Origin: an uncultured Phycisphaerae bacterium
GTDB lineage: Bacteria > Planctomycetota > Phycisphaerae > UBA1845 > Fen-1342
Length of the DNA: 64,000 bases
Assembly (NCBI GenBank): GCA_937928595.1
Contig: CALGJV010000007.1
Span: forward strand, 62,001-126,000
Reading direction: 5' to 3'
Within the stretch, counting starts at the first letter, position 1, and every line of letters begins with the position of its first letter. The position numbers and the translations under genes were made by a program. Positions 1-8,618 of the stretch are shown piece by piece. The notes under the pieces were generated by a model, which was not told where the DNA came from, did no database searches, and saw nothing but the letters and a program-made list of their open reading frames with translations.

Positions 1-158
1 TCGACCCGTGGCTGGCATGGTTGCAAGCGCAACGGAGCGCCTGAGTCGCCGCCGCGCGGCACGCGGGTTGCAAGGCCGATTTCGGAACCGGGCGGTGCGC
101 CGGGGTCGCCCGGCTCCGGCTCACGTCGGATGACCGACGGCTGTCAGCGAGGAACGGC
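1..158 (+). other. Leader upstream of the hydrogenase operon; possible 3' end of a preceding gene
   Basis: No complete gene lies here. One frame reads from position 3 through 'DPWLAWLQAQRSA' to a TGA at 42-44, which could be the C-terminus of a gene that begins outside the window; this is a guess based on one short frame. The remaining ~110 bases precede hoxF and should hold the hydrogenase promoter, but I see no convincing -35/-10 pair. A GAGGAA Shine-Dalgarno site lies just before the hoxF ATG. Confidence 0.3.
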
Positions 159-1976
159 ATGAGCGCCAGTCTCGAAGCGACGACCCGCGAGGTGTGCGCC
201 GCCTGCGGGCGCGACCGGACGCGGCTGATGGACATCGTCCGCACGCTACAGGAGCGGCTGGGGTACATCGGCGGCGACACCGCGGCCGCGCTCGCCCGCG
301 AACTCGGGATCCACCGCGTCGAGGTCGAGAGCATGGTTTCTTTCTACGCGTTCCTGTCGCATCGGCCGCAGGGCCGGATCGTCATTCGCCTCTGCAACGA
401 CTACCTGGACCGGATGCTGGGCGCGGACGAGGTCGCGGCCGCGTTCGAGGCCGAGCTGGGCATCCGGTTCGGCCAGACGACGCCGGACGGCGCGATCACG
501 CTCCAGCACGTGCCGTGCATCGGAATGTGCGACCAGGGGCCGGCGGCGCTGGTGAACGACGTCGTGGTGACGGAGCTCTCGTCGGACGCGGCGCGGCGGA
601 TTGTCCGCGAGCTGCGCAAGCACGGCGACCCCGCGCGGCTGGTGACGCGACTGGGCGACGGGAACAACGCGCATCCGCTGGTGCGCGCCATGGTGAACAA
701 CAACATCCGCCGGCGCGGCCCGGTGATCTTCAGCCCGATGGTTCGCGGCGAGGCGATCCGCAAGGCGTTGGCGATTACGCCGGCCGAGGTGATCCGCGCG
801 GTCAAGACCGCCCGGCTGCGCGGGCGCGGCGGGGCGGGCTTCCCGACCGGCATGAAGTGGGAGTTCGCGCGGGCCGCCGCGGGTGAGCCGAAGTACGTGG
901 TCTGCAACGCGGATGAGGGCGAGCCGGGCACGTTCAAGGACCGCGTGATCCTGACGGAGCTGCCGGACCGCGTGTTCGCGGGCATGACCATCGCCGGGTA
1001 CGCGATCGGCGCCGCGGAGGGCGTGCTTTATCTGCGGGGCGAGTACGCCTACCTGCGCAAGTACCTTGAAGACGTGCTCGCCCGGCGGCGGGCCGACGGG
1101 CTGCTCGGGCAGCAGATCTGCGGGCGCAGCGACTTCAGCTTCGACATCCGCATTCAGATGGGGGCCGGGGCGTACGTCTGCGGTGAGGAGACGGCGCTGC
1201 TGAGTTCCTGCGAGGGGCTGCGGGGCGACCCGAAGAACCGTCCGCCGTTCCCGGCCCAGAAGGGCCTGTTCGGGCGGCCGACCGTCGTCAACAACGTCGA
1301 GACGCTGGCCTGCGTGACCAAGATCCTGGAGGAAGGTCCCGCGACGTTCTGCGAGCTCGGCTCGCAGGGCAGTCCCGGCACGAAGGTGCTCAGCATCTCG
1401 GGCGACTGCCGCAGTCCGGGCGTCTTCGAGGTGCCCTTCGGCATCAAGCTCAGCGAGGTCCTGGCGCTGGCGGGCGGCGAGGACGCGCTCGCCGTGCAGG
1501 TCGGCGGGGCCAGCGGGCAGATGGTCGCGCGCGAGGAGTTCGACCGCACGATCTGCTACGACGACCTCGCGACCGGCGGCTCGATCATGGTTTTCGGCCC
1601 GGACCGCAACGTGCTCGAGATCGCCGAGTCGTTCCTCGACTTCTTCATCGAGGAAAGCTGCGGCTACTGCACGCCCTGCCGCGTCGGGAACGTGCTGCTC
1701 AAGGAGCGCCTGCACCGCATCAACGCCGGCCAGGGCGAGTCGGCCGACCTCGACTATCTGCAGGACCTGGCCCAGACGGTCAAGACCATGAGCCGCTGCG
1801 GCCTGGGCCAGACCTCGGCCAACCCGGTCCTGACCACGCTTAAGAACTTCCGCGTTACGTACAACGCGCTGGTGCGCAAGCGGACCAACGGCCTGGTGCC
1901 GGCGTTCGATCTGGCGGCGGCCGTGGGAGCGGCCGAGGCGCTCGTCGGCCGTAAGTCGGAGCACGCGCACGCTTGA
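159..1976 (+). CDS. hoxF: NAD-reducing [NiFe]-hydrogenase diaphorase subunit HoxF (NuoE-NuoF fusion type)
   Basis: This is the diaphorase subunit that passes electrons between NAD(H), FMN and the iron-sulfur chain of a cytoplasmic bidirectional (group 3d) hydrogenase. At 605 residues it matches the Cupriavidus-type HoxF, with a NuoE-like thioredoxin-fold domain (about 1-155) fused to a NuoF-like domain. The NuoF part shows the glycine-rich RGRGGAGFPTG (221-231), the FMN motif CNADEGEPGTFKDR (249-262), GAGAYVCGEETALL (335-348) and [4Fe-4S] ligands C501, C504, C507 and C547. In the NuoE part C79, C120 and C124 remain, but the second Cys of the usual C-x4-C is Asp84, so a normal [2Fe-2S] cluster is doubtful. 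The start has GAGGAA 6 nt upstream. It is the first gene of a hoxFUYHW operon. Confidence 0.95.
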   Translation: MSASLEATTREVCAACGRDRTRLMDIVRTLQERLGYIGGDTAAALARELGIHRVEVESMVSFYAFLSHRPQGRIVIRLCNDYLDRMLGADEVAAAFEAELGIRFGQTTPDGAITLQHVPCIGMCDQGPAALVNDVVVTELSSDAARRIVRELRKHGDPARLVTRLGDGNNAHPLVRAMVNNNIRRRGPVIFSPMVRGEAIRKALAITPAEVIRAVKTARLRGRGGAGFPTGMKWEFARAAAGEPKYVVCNADEGEPGTFKDRVILTELPDRVFAGMTIAGYAIGAAEGVLYLRGEYAYLRKYLEDVLARRRADGLLGQQICGRSDFSFDIRIQMGAGAYVCGEETALLSSCEGLRGDPKNRPPFPAQKGLFGRPTVVNNVETLACVTKILEEGPATFCELGSQGSPGTKVLSISGDCRSPGVFEVPFGIKLSEVLALAGGEDALAVQVGGASGQMVAREEFDRTICYDDLATGGSIMVFGPDRNVLEIAESFLDFFIEESCGYCTPCRVGNVLLKERLHRINAGQGESADLDYLQDLAQTVKTMSRCGLGQTSANPVLTTLKNFRVTYNALVRKRTNGLVPAFDLAAAVGAAEALVGRKSEHAHA

Positions 1977-2019
1977 GGCGGTTCCGGCCGCGGACCCGCG
2001 CGTCACAAGGAAACCCGCG

Positions 2020-2736
2020 ATGAGTGCGACTGTCGAGTTCACGATCGACGGCAAGGAGATTCCGGCTCAGCCGGGGCAGACGATCCTGGAGGCGGCTCAG
2101 CAGGCGGGCGTGTACATCCCGCGCTTGTGCTGGTGCAAGGGACTGGTGCCGCACGGGAGCTGTCGCGTCTGCACGGTGCTGGTCAACGGCCGACCCCAGG
2201 CGGCGTGCACGCAGCCGGTGGCGCCGGGCGTGGTCGTCGAGAACAACACGGAGAAGGTGACGGCCCTGCGGCGGAACATCATCGAGATGCTGTTCGTCGA
2301 GGGCAACCACTTCTGCATGTTCTGCGAGAAGAGCGGCAACTGCGAGCTGCAGGCGCTGGCGTACCGCTTCGGCATCACCGCGCCGAAGTACCCGTACCTG
2401 TTCCCGCAGCGCGACGTGGACGCGTCGCATCCGGACGTGCTGCTCGACCGCAACCGATGCATTCTGTGCGGGCGCTGCGTGCGGGCCTCGCGCGACGTGG
2501 ACGGCAAGCACGTGTTCGATTTCGTGGGCCGCGGACCGCACAAGCGCATCGCGGTGAACGCCGCCGCGCGGCTGGCGGAGACCGATCTGAAAGTCGCGGA
2601 CAAGGCCGTCGAGGTGTGCCCGGTCGGCGCCATCCTGAAGAAGCGCGTGGGCTACGCCGTGCCGGTCGGGCAGCGGCAGTACGACCAGCAGCCGATCGGC
2701 AGCGACATCGAGGCCGCCCCGGCCGGCGGCCGGTGA
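2020..2736 (+). CDS. hoxU: NAD-reducing hydrogenase diaphorase small subunit HoxU
   Basis: This electron-transfer subunit carries clusters between HoxF and HoxY. The N-terminal ferredoxin-like domain has the [2Fe-2S] pattern CWCKGLVPHGSCRVC with a further Cys in AACTQPV. It is followed by the NuoG-type His/Cys motif GNHFCMFCEKSGNCEL, then two [4Fe-4S]-type groups (NRCILCGRCVRASRD and EVCPVGAI). The length (238 aa) is usual for HoxU. The gap after hoxF is 43 nt and an AAGGAA site precedes the ATG. The C-terminal tail is short and poorly conserved in appearance. Confidence 0.95.
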   Translation: MSATVEFTIDGKEIPAQPGQTILEAAQQAGVYIPRLCWCKGLVPHGSCRVCTVLVNGRPQAACTQPVAPGVVVENNTEKVTALRRNIIEMLFVEGNHFCMFCEKSGNCELQALAYRFGITAPKYPYLFPQRDVDASHPDVLLDRNRCILCGRCVRASRDVDGKHVFDFVGRGPHKRIAVNAAARLAETDLKVADKAVEVCPVGAILKKRVGYAVPVGQRQYDQQPIGSDIEAAPAGGR

Positions 2737-2758
2737 GAGTCCCGCGGAAGGAAGTGCC

Positions 2759-3313
2759 ATGAGCCAGAACGGAAAGCCCAAGGTCGCGACGACATCGCTG
2801 GCGGGCTGCTTCGGCTGCCACATGTCGCTGCTGGACATCGACGATCGGATCCTGAAGCTGGTCGAGCTGGTCGATTTCGACAAGTCGCCCGTGGACGACA
2901 TCAAGGAGTTCACCGGGCGCTGCGCCGTCGGCCTGATCGAGGGCGGCTGCTGCAACGAGGAGAACGTCCGCGTGCTGCGCGATTTCCGCGCGCACTGCGA
3001 CATCCTCATCGCGGTCGGCGACTGCGCCACGATGGGCGGCATCCCCGCCCTGCGCAACAACATCCCGCTCCAGGAATGCTACGACGAGGCCTACCGCAAC
3101 GGCCCGACCGTCTACAACCCCAGCGGCCGCATCCCGGACGATCCCGAGCTGCCGCTCCTGCTGAACCGCGTCTACCCGATCCAGGAAGTCGTGAAAATCG
3201 ACTACTTCCTGCCGGGCTGCCCGCCGCCGGCCGATACGCTCTGGGCCGCGCTGACCGCGCTGCTCGGCAACCAGCCGGTGCAGTTGCCCTACGGGCTGCT
3301 CAAGTACGACTGA
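2759..3313 (+). CDS. hoxY: NAD-reducing hydrogenase small subunit HoxY
   Basis: This is the small subunit of the hydrogenase module; it holds the proximal [4Fe-4S] cluster facing the NiFe site in HoxH. Likely ligands are C17 and C20 (AGCFGCHMS), C89 (VGDCATMGG) and C154 (LPGCPPPADT). At 184 residues it is short like other HoxY proteins: it has no Tat signal and no extra cluster domain, consistent with a cytoplasmic enzyme. It lies 22 nt after hoxU with a GGAAGGAA ribosome site. Confidence 0.95.
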   Translation: MSQNGKPKVATTSLAGCFGCHMSLLDIDDRILKLVELVDFDKSPVDDIKEFTGRCAVGLIEGGCCNEENVRVLRDFRAHCDILIAVGDCATMGGIPALRNNIPLQECYDEAYRNGPTVYNPSGRIPDDPELPLLLNRVYPIQEVVKIDYFLPGCPPPADTLWAALTALLGNQPVQLPYGLLKYD

Positions 3314-3374
3314 GTTTCGACGCCCCGCCGGCCGCCCCGCCGGGCTGCGGCCGGCCGAGACCGGAGAGATCGCC

Positions 3375-4823
3375 GTGGTCGCCAGTACATCGAACGGTCT
3401 GAAGCGCGTCGTGATCGAACCCGTGACCCGCGTCGAGGGCCACGGCAAGGTCACGCTCCTGCTGGACGAGCAGAACAAGGTTCACCAGGCGCGGTTGCAC
3501 ATCGTCGAGTTCCGCGGGTTCGAGCGCTTCATCCAGGGGCGCCCGTTCTGGGAGGTGCCGGTGCTCGTGCAGCGCCTGTGCGGCATCTGCCCGGTGAGCC
3601 ACCACCTCGCGGCCGCGAAGGCCATGGACCGCATCGTCGGCGGCGAGCAGCTGACGCCCACCGCCGAGAAGATGCGGCGGCTGATGCACTACGGGCAGTT
3701 CTTCCAGTCGCACGCGCTGCACTTCTTCCACCTGGTTTCGCCCGACCTGCTGTTTGGCTTCGACGCCGACGTCGCCATCCGCAACGTGATCGGCGTGGCG
3801 GCGAAGTACCCGGACCTGGCGGTCCAGGGCGTGATGATGCGGAAGTACGGTCAGGAGATCATCCTCCGTACGGCCGGCAAGAAGATCCACGGCACCGGGG
3901 CGATCCCCGGCGGCGTGAACAAGAACCTGTCGATCGCGGAGCGCGACTTCCTGCTCAAGGACGCCGAGCAGATGCTCACGTGGGCGCGCGGGGCGCTCAA
4001 GCTCGCGAAGGACTACACGCTGGCCCACCTCGACGAGCTGCGGGACTTCGGCTCGTTCGAGTCCAACCACCTGTCGCTGATCGGCGCGAGCGGCGAGCTG
4101 GATCTCTACCACGGCGGCCTGCGGGCGATCACCGCGACCGGCGAGAAGATCTTCGACCACGTGGACTACCAGCGCTACCTCGACTACATCGCCGAGGAAG
4201 TCCGGCCGTGGTCGTACATGAAGTTCCCGTTCATCAAGTCGCTCGGGCCGGAGAGGGGCTGGTATCGCGTCGGGCCGCTGGCGCGCCTGAACACGGCCGA
4301 CCGCATCGACACGCCCGAGGCCGAAGCCGCCCGCCAGGAGTTCATGGCGGTCACGCAGGGCAAGCCGAACAACATCTCGATGGCCTATCACTGGGCCCGG
4401 ATGATCGAGCTGCTGCACAGCATGGAGAAAATCCACGCGCTGCTGCACGACCGCGACCTCCAGGGCACGGATCTCGTGGTCCGCGGCCCGCGGCGCGAGG
4501 AGACCGTCGGCCTGATCGAGGCCCCGCGCGGCACGCTTTTCCACCACTACGTCGTGAACAAGGACGACCAGATCGTCCGGGCGAACCTGATCGTCTCCAC
4601 GACCAACAACAACGAACCGATGAACCGCGCCGTGCAGAAGGTCGCGCAGGACCACCTCAGCGGCCGGCAGCTCACCGAGGGGCTGCTGAACCGCATCGAG
4701 GTCGCGATCCGGGCGTACGACCCGTGCCTGTCGTGCGCGACGCACGCGCTCGGCAGGATGCCGCTCGAGGTCGAGCTCCTGGCCGCCGACGGCACGCGGC
4801 TCGACCGCCGCAGCCGCGGCTAG
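3375..4823 (+). CDS. hoxH: NAD-reducing hydrogenase large subunit HoxH, [NiFe] active site
   Basis: This catalytic subunit interconverts H2 and protons/electrons. The two nickel-binding motifs are intact: [11 protein letters not shown] (C69, C72) and DPCLSCATH (C451, C454, H457). About 24 residues follow the second motif. That tail is the extension expected to be removed by HoxW after cofactor insertion. The start is a GTG preceded by GGAGAG. The gene continues the operon from hoxY after 61 nt and is followed within 9 nt by the maturation protease. No hypA-F genes are in the window, so cofactor assembly proteins must be elsewhere. Confidence 0.96.
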   Translation: MVASTSNGLKRVVIEPVTRVEGHGKVTLLLDEQNKVHQARLHIVEFRGFERFIQGRPFWEVPVLVQRLCGICPVSHHLAAAKAMDRIVGGEQLTPTAEKMRRLMHYGQFFQSHALHFFHLVSPDLLFGFDADVAIRNVIGVAAKYPDLAVQGVMMRKYGQEIILRTAGKKIHGTGAIPGGVNKNLSIAERDFLLKDAEQMLTWARGALKLAKDYTLAHLDELRDFGSFESNHLSLIGASGELDLYHGGLRAITATGEKIFDHVDYQRYLDYIAEEVRPWSYMKFPFIKSLGPERGWYRVGPLARLNTADRIDTPEAEAARQEFMAVTQGKPNNISMAYHWARMIELLHSMEKIHALLHDRDLQGTDLVVRGPRREETVGLIEAPRGTLFHHYVVNKDDQIVRANLIVSTTNNNEPMNRAVQKVAQDHLSGRQLTEGLLNRIEVAIRAYDPCLSCATHALGRMPLEVELLAADGTRLDRRSRG

Positions 4824-4831
4824 AGGACGCC

Positions 4832-5374
4832 ATGACGCCCGCCCGCGTGCTCGTGCTCGCCTATGGCAACCCCGGCCGCCGGGACGACGGTCTGGGCCCG
4901 GCGTGCGCCGCCGCGGTCGAGCGCTGGCAGGTGCCCGGCGTGACCGTGAGCAGCGATTACCAGCTCACGGTCGAGGATGCGGCCGCCGCCGCGCAGCACG
5001 ACGTCGTGCTGTTCGTGGATGCGGCCTGTGCCGGGCCGGAGCCGTGGGCGCTGCGGGCGCTGGGGCGGTCGACGGAGGTCGCGGCGGCGCGCCGGACGGG
5101 CGGCGTCGGCTTCAGCTCGCACAGTGCCGCACCGGAGGACGTGCTGGCGCTGGCGGCGCTGCTGTTTAACGCCGATCCGGCCGGCTATGTGCTGGCCGTT
5201 CGCGGCTACGAGTTTGACGAGTTCGGCGAGGGGCTGTCGCCGGCGGCCGGCCGGAACCTGGCCGCGGCCCTGGCGGCGCTGGAGCCGATGTTGCGGAATC
5301 GAACCTTGGGCGCGGACGCCGCGCCGGCCGACCGGCCGGTTGCGGCCGCCGCAGGCAGCGGGACGGACCGATGA
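4832..5374 (+). CDS. hoxW: Hydrogenase maturation protease HoxW
   Basis: This 180-residue protein belongs to the HyaD/HybD/HoxW endopeptidase family that trims the HoxH C-terminus. The N-terminal 'VLAYGNPGRRDDGLGP' is the family signature (G-N-x3-R-D-D-G-x-G), whose Asp takes part in nickel binding. A second acidic site, 'VLFVDAAC', follows, and 'FSSHSAAPEDVLALA' fits the conserved His region. The ATG at 4832 follows a GAGGA site. A much longer open frame containing it begins inside hoxH but is an overprint. Its stop overlaps the next start (ATGA), indicating coupling to the response regulator. Confidence 0.9.
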   Translation: MTPARVLVLAYGNPGRRDDGLGPACAAAVERWQVPGVTVSSDYQLTVEDAAAAAQHDVVLFVDAACAGPEPWALRALGRSTEVAAARRTGGVGFSSHSAAPEDVLALAALLFNADPAGYVLAVRGYEFDEFGEGLSPAAGRNLAAALAALEPMLRNRTLGADAAPADRPVAAAAGSGTDR

Positions 5375-5748
5375 AAGACGGAAAGTTCGTGATCCTCTGT
5401 GTCGACGACGACCAGGACCTGCTCGACGCGCTGCGGCTGGTGCTCGAGAAGAACGGATACGTGATGGTGGAGGCGCGCAGCGCGGAGCAGGGGCTGAAGC
5501 GCTATCACGAGACGGCGCCCGACCTCATCATCGTGGACCTGATGATGGAGGAGGTCGACGCGGGCACCAGCCTGGTCCGCAACCTGAAGGCGGCGGGCAA
5601 CACGCGGCCGGTCTACATGCTCAGCTCGGTGGGCGACAACCTGAGCGTGAACGTGGACTTCACGGAGCTGGGACTGGCGGGCGTGTTCCAGAAGCCGATC
5701 GACAACCAGCAGCTTCTGAACGTGCTGCGGACGAAGTTGAAGGCGTAG
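5371..5748 (+). CDS. Stand-alone receiver (CheY-like) response regulator coupled to the hydrogenase operon
   Basis: A 125-residue single REC domain. The acidic pocket is D12-D14 (CVDDDQD), the phospho-acceptor is D56 (LIIVDLMM), the switch Ser is in MLSSVGD (85-86) and the invariant Lys is K108 (FQKPID). There is no output domain, so it probably acts by protein-protein contact. Its start overlaps the hoxW stop by 4 nt, so it is co-translated with the hydrogenase maturation gene. No histidine kinase is nearby. A regulatory or partner-binding role toward the hydrogenase is inference from position only. Confidence 0.88.
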   Translation: MKDGKFVILCVDDDQDLLDALRLVLEKNGYVMVEARSAEQGLKRYHETAPDLIIVDLMMEEVDAGTSLVRNLKAAGNTRPVYMLSSVGDNLSVNVDFTELGLAGVFQKPIDNQQLLNVLRTKLKA

Positions 5749-6493
5749 CGCCCGGGGGCGGCGGGAGGAAAGCTCCGCGGCCGTCCGAGGCCGAGCGGGA
5801 GCCAGACGCCACGGGCGAGGGATTGAGGGACTAAAGGACTGAGAATTTGGGGTTGCGTCTGCGGCGGACCCTGTAGCGGCCGATGCCCCCGTCGGCCGTC
5901 CGTCCGAACGCGAAGCGCCGGCGAGCGCGACCGCGAATCTGCTTGATCCGCCGCGCTGCCCAAGACACTGCTCAAGAGCAGTGGCACCCGCGCAGTGGCA
6001 CCCGGCCCCCATGCGTCCCGCAGGGACGGCATGACCGTAGCCCAGCACGGAGTGCTGGGTCCGAACGACGCGGCGCCGCGGTGCGTCCCGTAGGGACGCG
6101 GTGAAGACCGCATCCGTCTCCCACCCCCGAGCGTGCCGCTACAAGATGGGGACGCCGTGATGAGGGCTGGGGCGCCCCATTGCACCTGCGTCGGCCATTG
6201 GCCGGTGCCACACGGACCGCCCGAGCCCCCCTCGTATTCGAACGCGAAGCGTTGGCGACGGCGGCCGGTACACCGGGGCTGACGTGAGCAGCCGGTACAC
6301 CTTGGCCGACGGGGGCCGGCCGCTACCGCGATCTGGTGGTACCCGCTTGGGACGCGGCACGGTTGCGACGCCCGCGCGCGCTCCGCCCGGAGTCGGACTC
6401 TACGGGCGGGACGCCCGCGTTCCCCTCGACGCAACATGCAGAGGAAGCGCCCGGGCCAACAGTGCCCCCCCCGCGGACCTGCATCGGCAGCCC
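5749..6493. repeat. Repeat-rich non-coding region between the hox and lut operons
   Basis: No credible gene is visible in about 745 bases. The stretch is built of short repeats. The phrase CGAACGCGAAGCG-YY-GGCGA occurs at 5905 and 6239. GCAGTGGCACCCG is repeated in tandem near 5980-6005. CCGGTACACC occurs at about 6265 and 6292. Short perfect hairpins are frequent, for example CGGGCG-GGA-CGCCCG at 6403-6417. The pattern resembles REP-like intergenic elements; no transposase is present. Confidence 0.6.
6015..6106. repeat. Pair of CGTCCC-n3-GGGACG hairpin repeats 70 bp apart
   Basis: Two near-identical 22-bp units begin at 6015 and 6085: GCGTCCCG(C/T)AGGGACG followed by a variable trinucleotide and TGA. 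Each is a perfect hairpin (CGTCCC/GGGACG with loop GCA or GTA). Between them lies another perfect hairpin, CCCAGCAC-GGA-GTGCTGGG (6043-6061). The even 70-bp spacing and paired hairpins are typical of REP/BIME-type dispersed elements. They could also act as a bidirectional transcription stop between the convergent operons. Confidence 0.6.
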
Positions 6494-7234
6494 TCAGCAC
6501 AGCACGCAGTGCACGTGCCCAGGGCCGTGGACGCCCGTCACGAGCACGCCTTCAATGTCCGCCGTCTTGCTGGGGCCCGTGATGAGGTTCACATTCGCCG
6601 GCAGTGTCGCCCCGAGCCGCGGGTCGGCGAAGTACTCCAGCAGGTCGCCCACGATCTGCGCCGGGTCCACCAGCGCCACGAGCGCCGGCGGCACCAGCGA
6701 CGTGCCGCGCGCGGTCTGCGGCCCCGTCGCCGTCACCAGCGTGCCCGTTTCCGCGAGCGCCGCCGTCACTCCTGCCACGGCGGCGTCCACCCCGTCGAAC
6801 AGCGTGTCGTCATCCGGCCGCACCAGGGGCTCGCGCCCGGCTGCCCGCAGAGCCGCGGCCAGCGCCTCGGCCTCGGCCGCGCGAAACGCAGTGTGGTCGG
6901 CCGCCTCCAGCAGAATCCGCCGGGCGCCGAGTTTCTCCAGCACTGCCAGCACGACGGGCACCCAGGCCTGCCGCGCCGCGCGGTGGACCGTCACACCCAC
7001 GGCCGTCGCGGCCGCGGTGAAGACGGCGACGCGGTCGGCGTCCGGCGGCACGGCGCGGAGGTCGAGGTGATCGCCGGGCAGCGGCGCGTCGGGGGAGTCC
7101 GCGGACACCGCGCGTTCACCGGGCGCAGCACCCCGGGCGTCGCCGCCGGCCGCGCGCGGCGCGGCCGCCCGCAGCCGGGCCAGCAGCGCGTCGAACGTGG
7201 CGGGCGGCGCGGGTGGCCGCGAATCAGCGTTCAT
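6494..7234 (-). CDS. lutC: LutC/YkgG-type LUD domain protein, L-lactate utilization
   Basis: This third member of the LutABC iron-sulfur lactate dehydrogenase system is 246 residues long. The C-terminal half is a LUD domain, with 'ETGTLVTATG' and the final 'TGPSKTADIEGVLVTGVHGPG' region that is diagnostic of the family. The N-terminal ~60 residues are Ala/Pro-rich and probably poorly ordered. Its start overlaps the end of lutB by 11 nt, so it is the last gene of a three-gene minus-strand operon (lutA-lutB-lutC). Confidence 0.9.
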   Translation of the reverse strand: MNADSRPPAPPATFDALLARLRAAAPRAAGGDARGAAPGERAVSADSPDAPLPGDHLDLRAVPPDADRVAVFTAAATAVGVTVHRAARQAWVPVVLAVLEKLGARRILLEAADHTAFRAAEAEALAAALRAAGREPLVRPDDDTLFDGVDAAVAGVTAALAETGTLVTATGPQTARGTSLVPPALVALVDPAQIVGDLLEYFADPRLGATLPANVNLITGPSKTADIEGVLVTGVHGPGHVHCVLC

Positions 7235-8618
7235 CGCGCAGCTCCGTGTGCCACAGCTCCCGGAAGCTCCGCGCGGGCGGGCGGCGCAGGTCGCGGCCGG
7301 CGGTCCAGAGGCCGAGCGGGCCGGGGCCGTGGCGGGCGAAGCCGTCGCCGTCGTCGCGCACGATGCGGCGCAGCACGCGCTGCCCCAGCCGGTACAGCCA
7401 CGGTCGTTGCATGGCCCAGGCCCACAGGCGCAGGCCGATCCGCCTGGACAGCGGCCGGCGGGCCCGGTGCTCGGCCCGCAGCGCGACCAGCAGGTGCGGG
7501 ATGTCGATCTTCACCGGGCAGGCTTCGAGGCAGGCGCCGCACAGGCTCGAGGCGCGCGGCAGGTCGGCGTGCGACGGCCCGTCGAGCAGCGGCGAGAGCA
7601 CGCTGCCGATCGGGCCGGGATAGACGCTCGCGTAGGCATGGCCGCCGACGTTGCGGTACACGGGGCAGGCGTTCAGGCACGCGCCGCAGCGGATGCAGCG
7701 GAGAACTTCACGGTGCGGCCCGGCGAGGATGGTGCTGCGGCCGTTGTCGAGCAGCACGATGTGCAGCTCGGCGGGTCCATCCGAATCGTCCGGGCGCTTC
7801 GGGCCGGTGATCAGCGTGGTGTACGCCCCCAGCGCCTGCCCGGTGCTGGAGCGCGCGATCAGCTTGAGCAGCACGGGCAGGTCGACCAGGCGCGGGATGA
7901 TCTTCTCGATGCCGAGCAGCGCGACATGCACCCGCGGGCGCGACACGCACATGCGGCCGTTGCCCTCGTTCGTGCAGAGGACAAGCGTGCCGGTCTCGGC
8001 GACGGCGAAGTTGACGCCGGTGATGCCGAGGTCGCAGCGGCGGAAGATTTCGCGGAGGTGCCGGCGGGCGATGAGGCTCAGCTCGGTCGGGTCTTCCGTG
8101 TAGCGGCAGCCCAGCTCGCGGACCAGCGCTTCCGCCACCTGGCGGCGGTCCTTGTGGATGATCGGCGTGATGATGTGGCTGGGCCGGTCGCGGTCGAGCT
8201 GCACGATGAACTCGCCGAGGTCGGTCTCGACGACGCGCAGTCCCGCCCGCTCCAGCGCGGCGTTCAGGTGGATCTCCTCGCTCGTCATGCTCTTGCCCTT
8301 GACGGCGAGGCGCAGCCCGCGCTGCACGGCCAGCGCGGTGATGAGACGGACGGCCGCGTCGGCGTCGGGCGCGAAGTGCACCTGCGCGCCGCGGGCCGTG
8401 GCCTGCGCGACGAACTGTTCGAGGTAGTCCGGCAGATGGGCCACGACGTGCGCCCGGATCTGCGCGGCCCGGTCGCGCAGCGCCCCGGCGTGGGGCAGCG
8501 CGGCCAGCGCCGCCTCGCGCTGCGCGACCTTGCGCCAGGTGGCCTGGTGCACGGCCGCGACCACGCGCGCCGCCCGGGTGCCGGCGGCGAGCTGCTCGCG
8601 GAAGTCCGCCACGCTCAC
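7224..8618 (-). CDS. lutB: LutB-type iron-sulfur protein, L-lactate utilization
   Basis: At 464 residues it has the LutB architecture: an N-terminal LUD domain (with 'AETGTLVLCTNEGNGRMC') and a C-terminal ferredoxin-like part. The latter has two [4Fe-4S] motifs, CIRCGACLNACPVY and CGACLEACPVKIDIP. LutB transfers electrons from lactate oxidation toward the respiratory chain together with LutA and LutC. The start overlaps the lutA stop by 4 nt (ATGA), indicating translational coupling. Confidence 0.92.
   Translation of the reverse strand: MSVADFREQLAAGTRAARVVAAVHQATWRKVAQREAALAALPHAGALRDRAAQIRAHVVAHLPDYLEQFVAQATARGAQVHFAPDADAAVRLITALAVQRGLRLAVKGKSMTSEEIHLNAALERAGLRVVETDLGEFIVQLDRDRPSHIITPIIHKDRRQVAEALVRELGCRYTEDPTELSLIARRHLREIFRRCDLGITGVNFAVAETGTLVLCTNEGNGRMCVSRPRVHVALLGIEKIIPRLVDLPVLLKLIARSSTGQALGAYTTLITGPKRPDDSDGPAELHIVLLDNGRSTILAGPHREVLRCIRCGACLNACPVYRNVGGHAYASVYPGPIGSVLSPLLDGPSHADLPRASSLCGACLEACPVKIDIPHLLVALRAEHRARRPLSRRIGLRLWAWAMQRPWLYRLGQRVLRRIVRDDGDGFARHGPGPLGLWTAGRDLRRPPARSFRELWHTELRDER

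Noticed and set aside
4832-5122. Minus-strand and third-frame reading frames over hoxW
   Set aside because: The HoxW family signature and start with ribosome site settle the coding frame.
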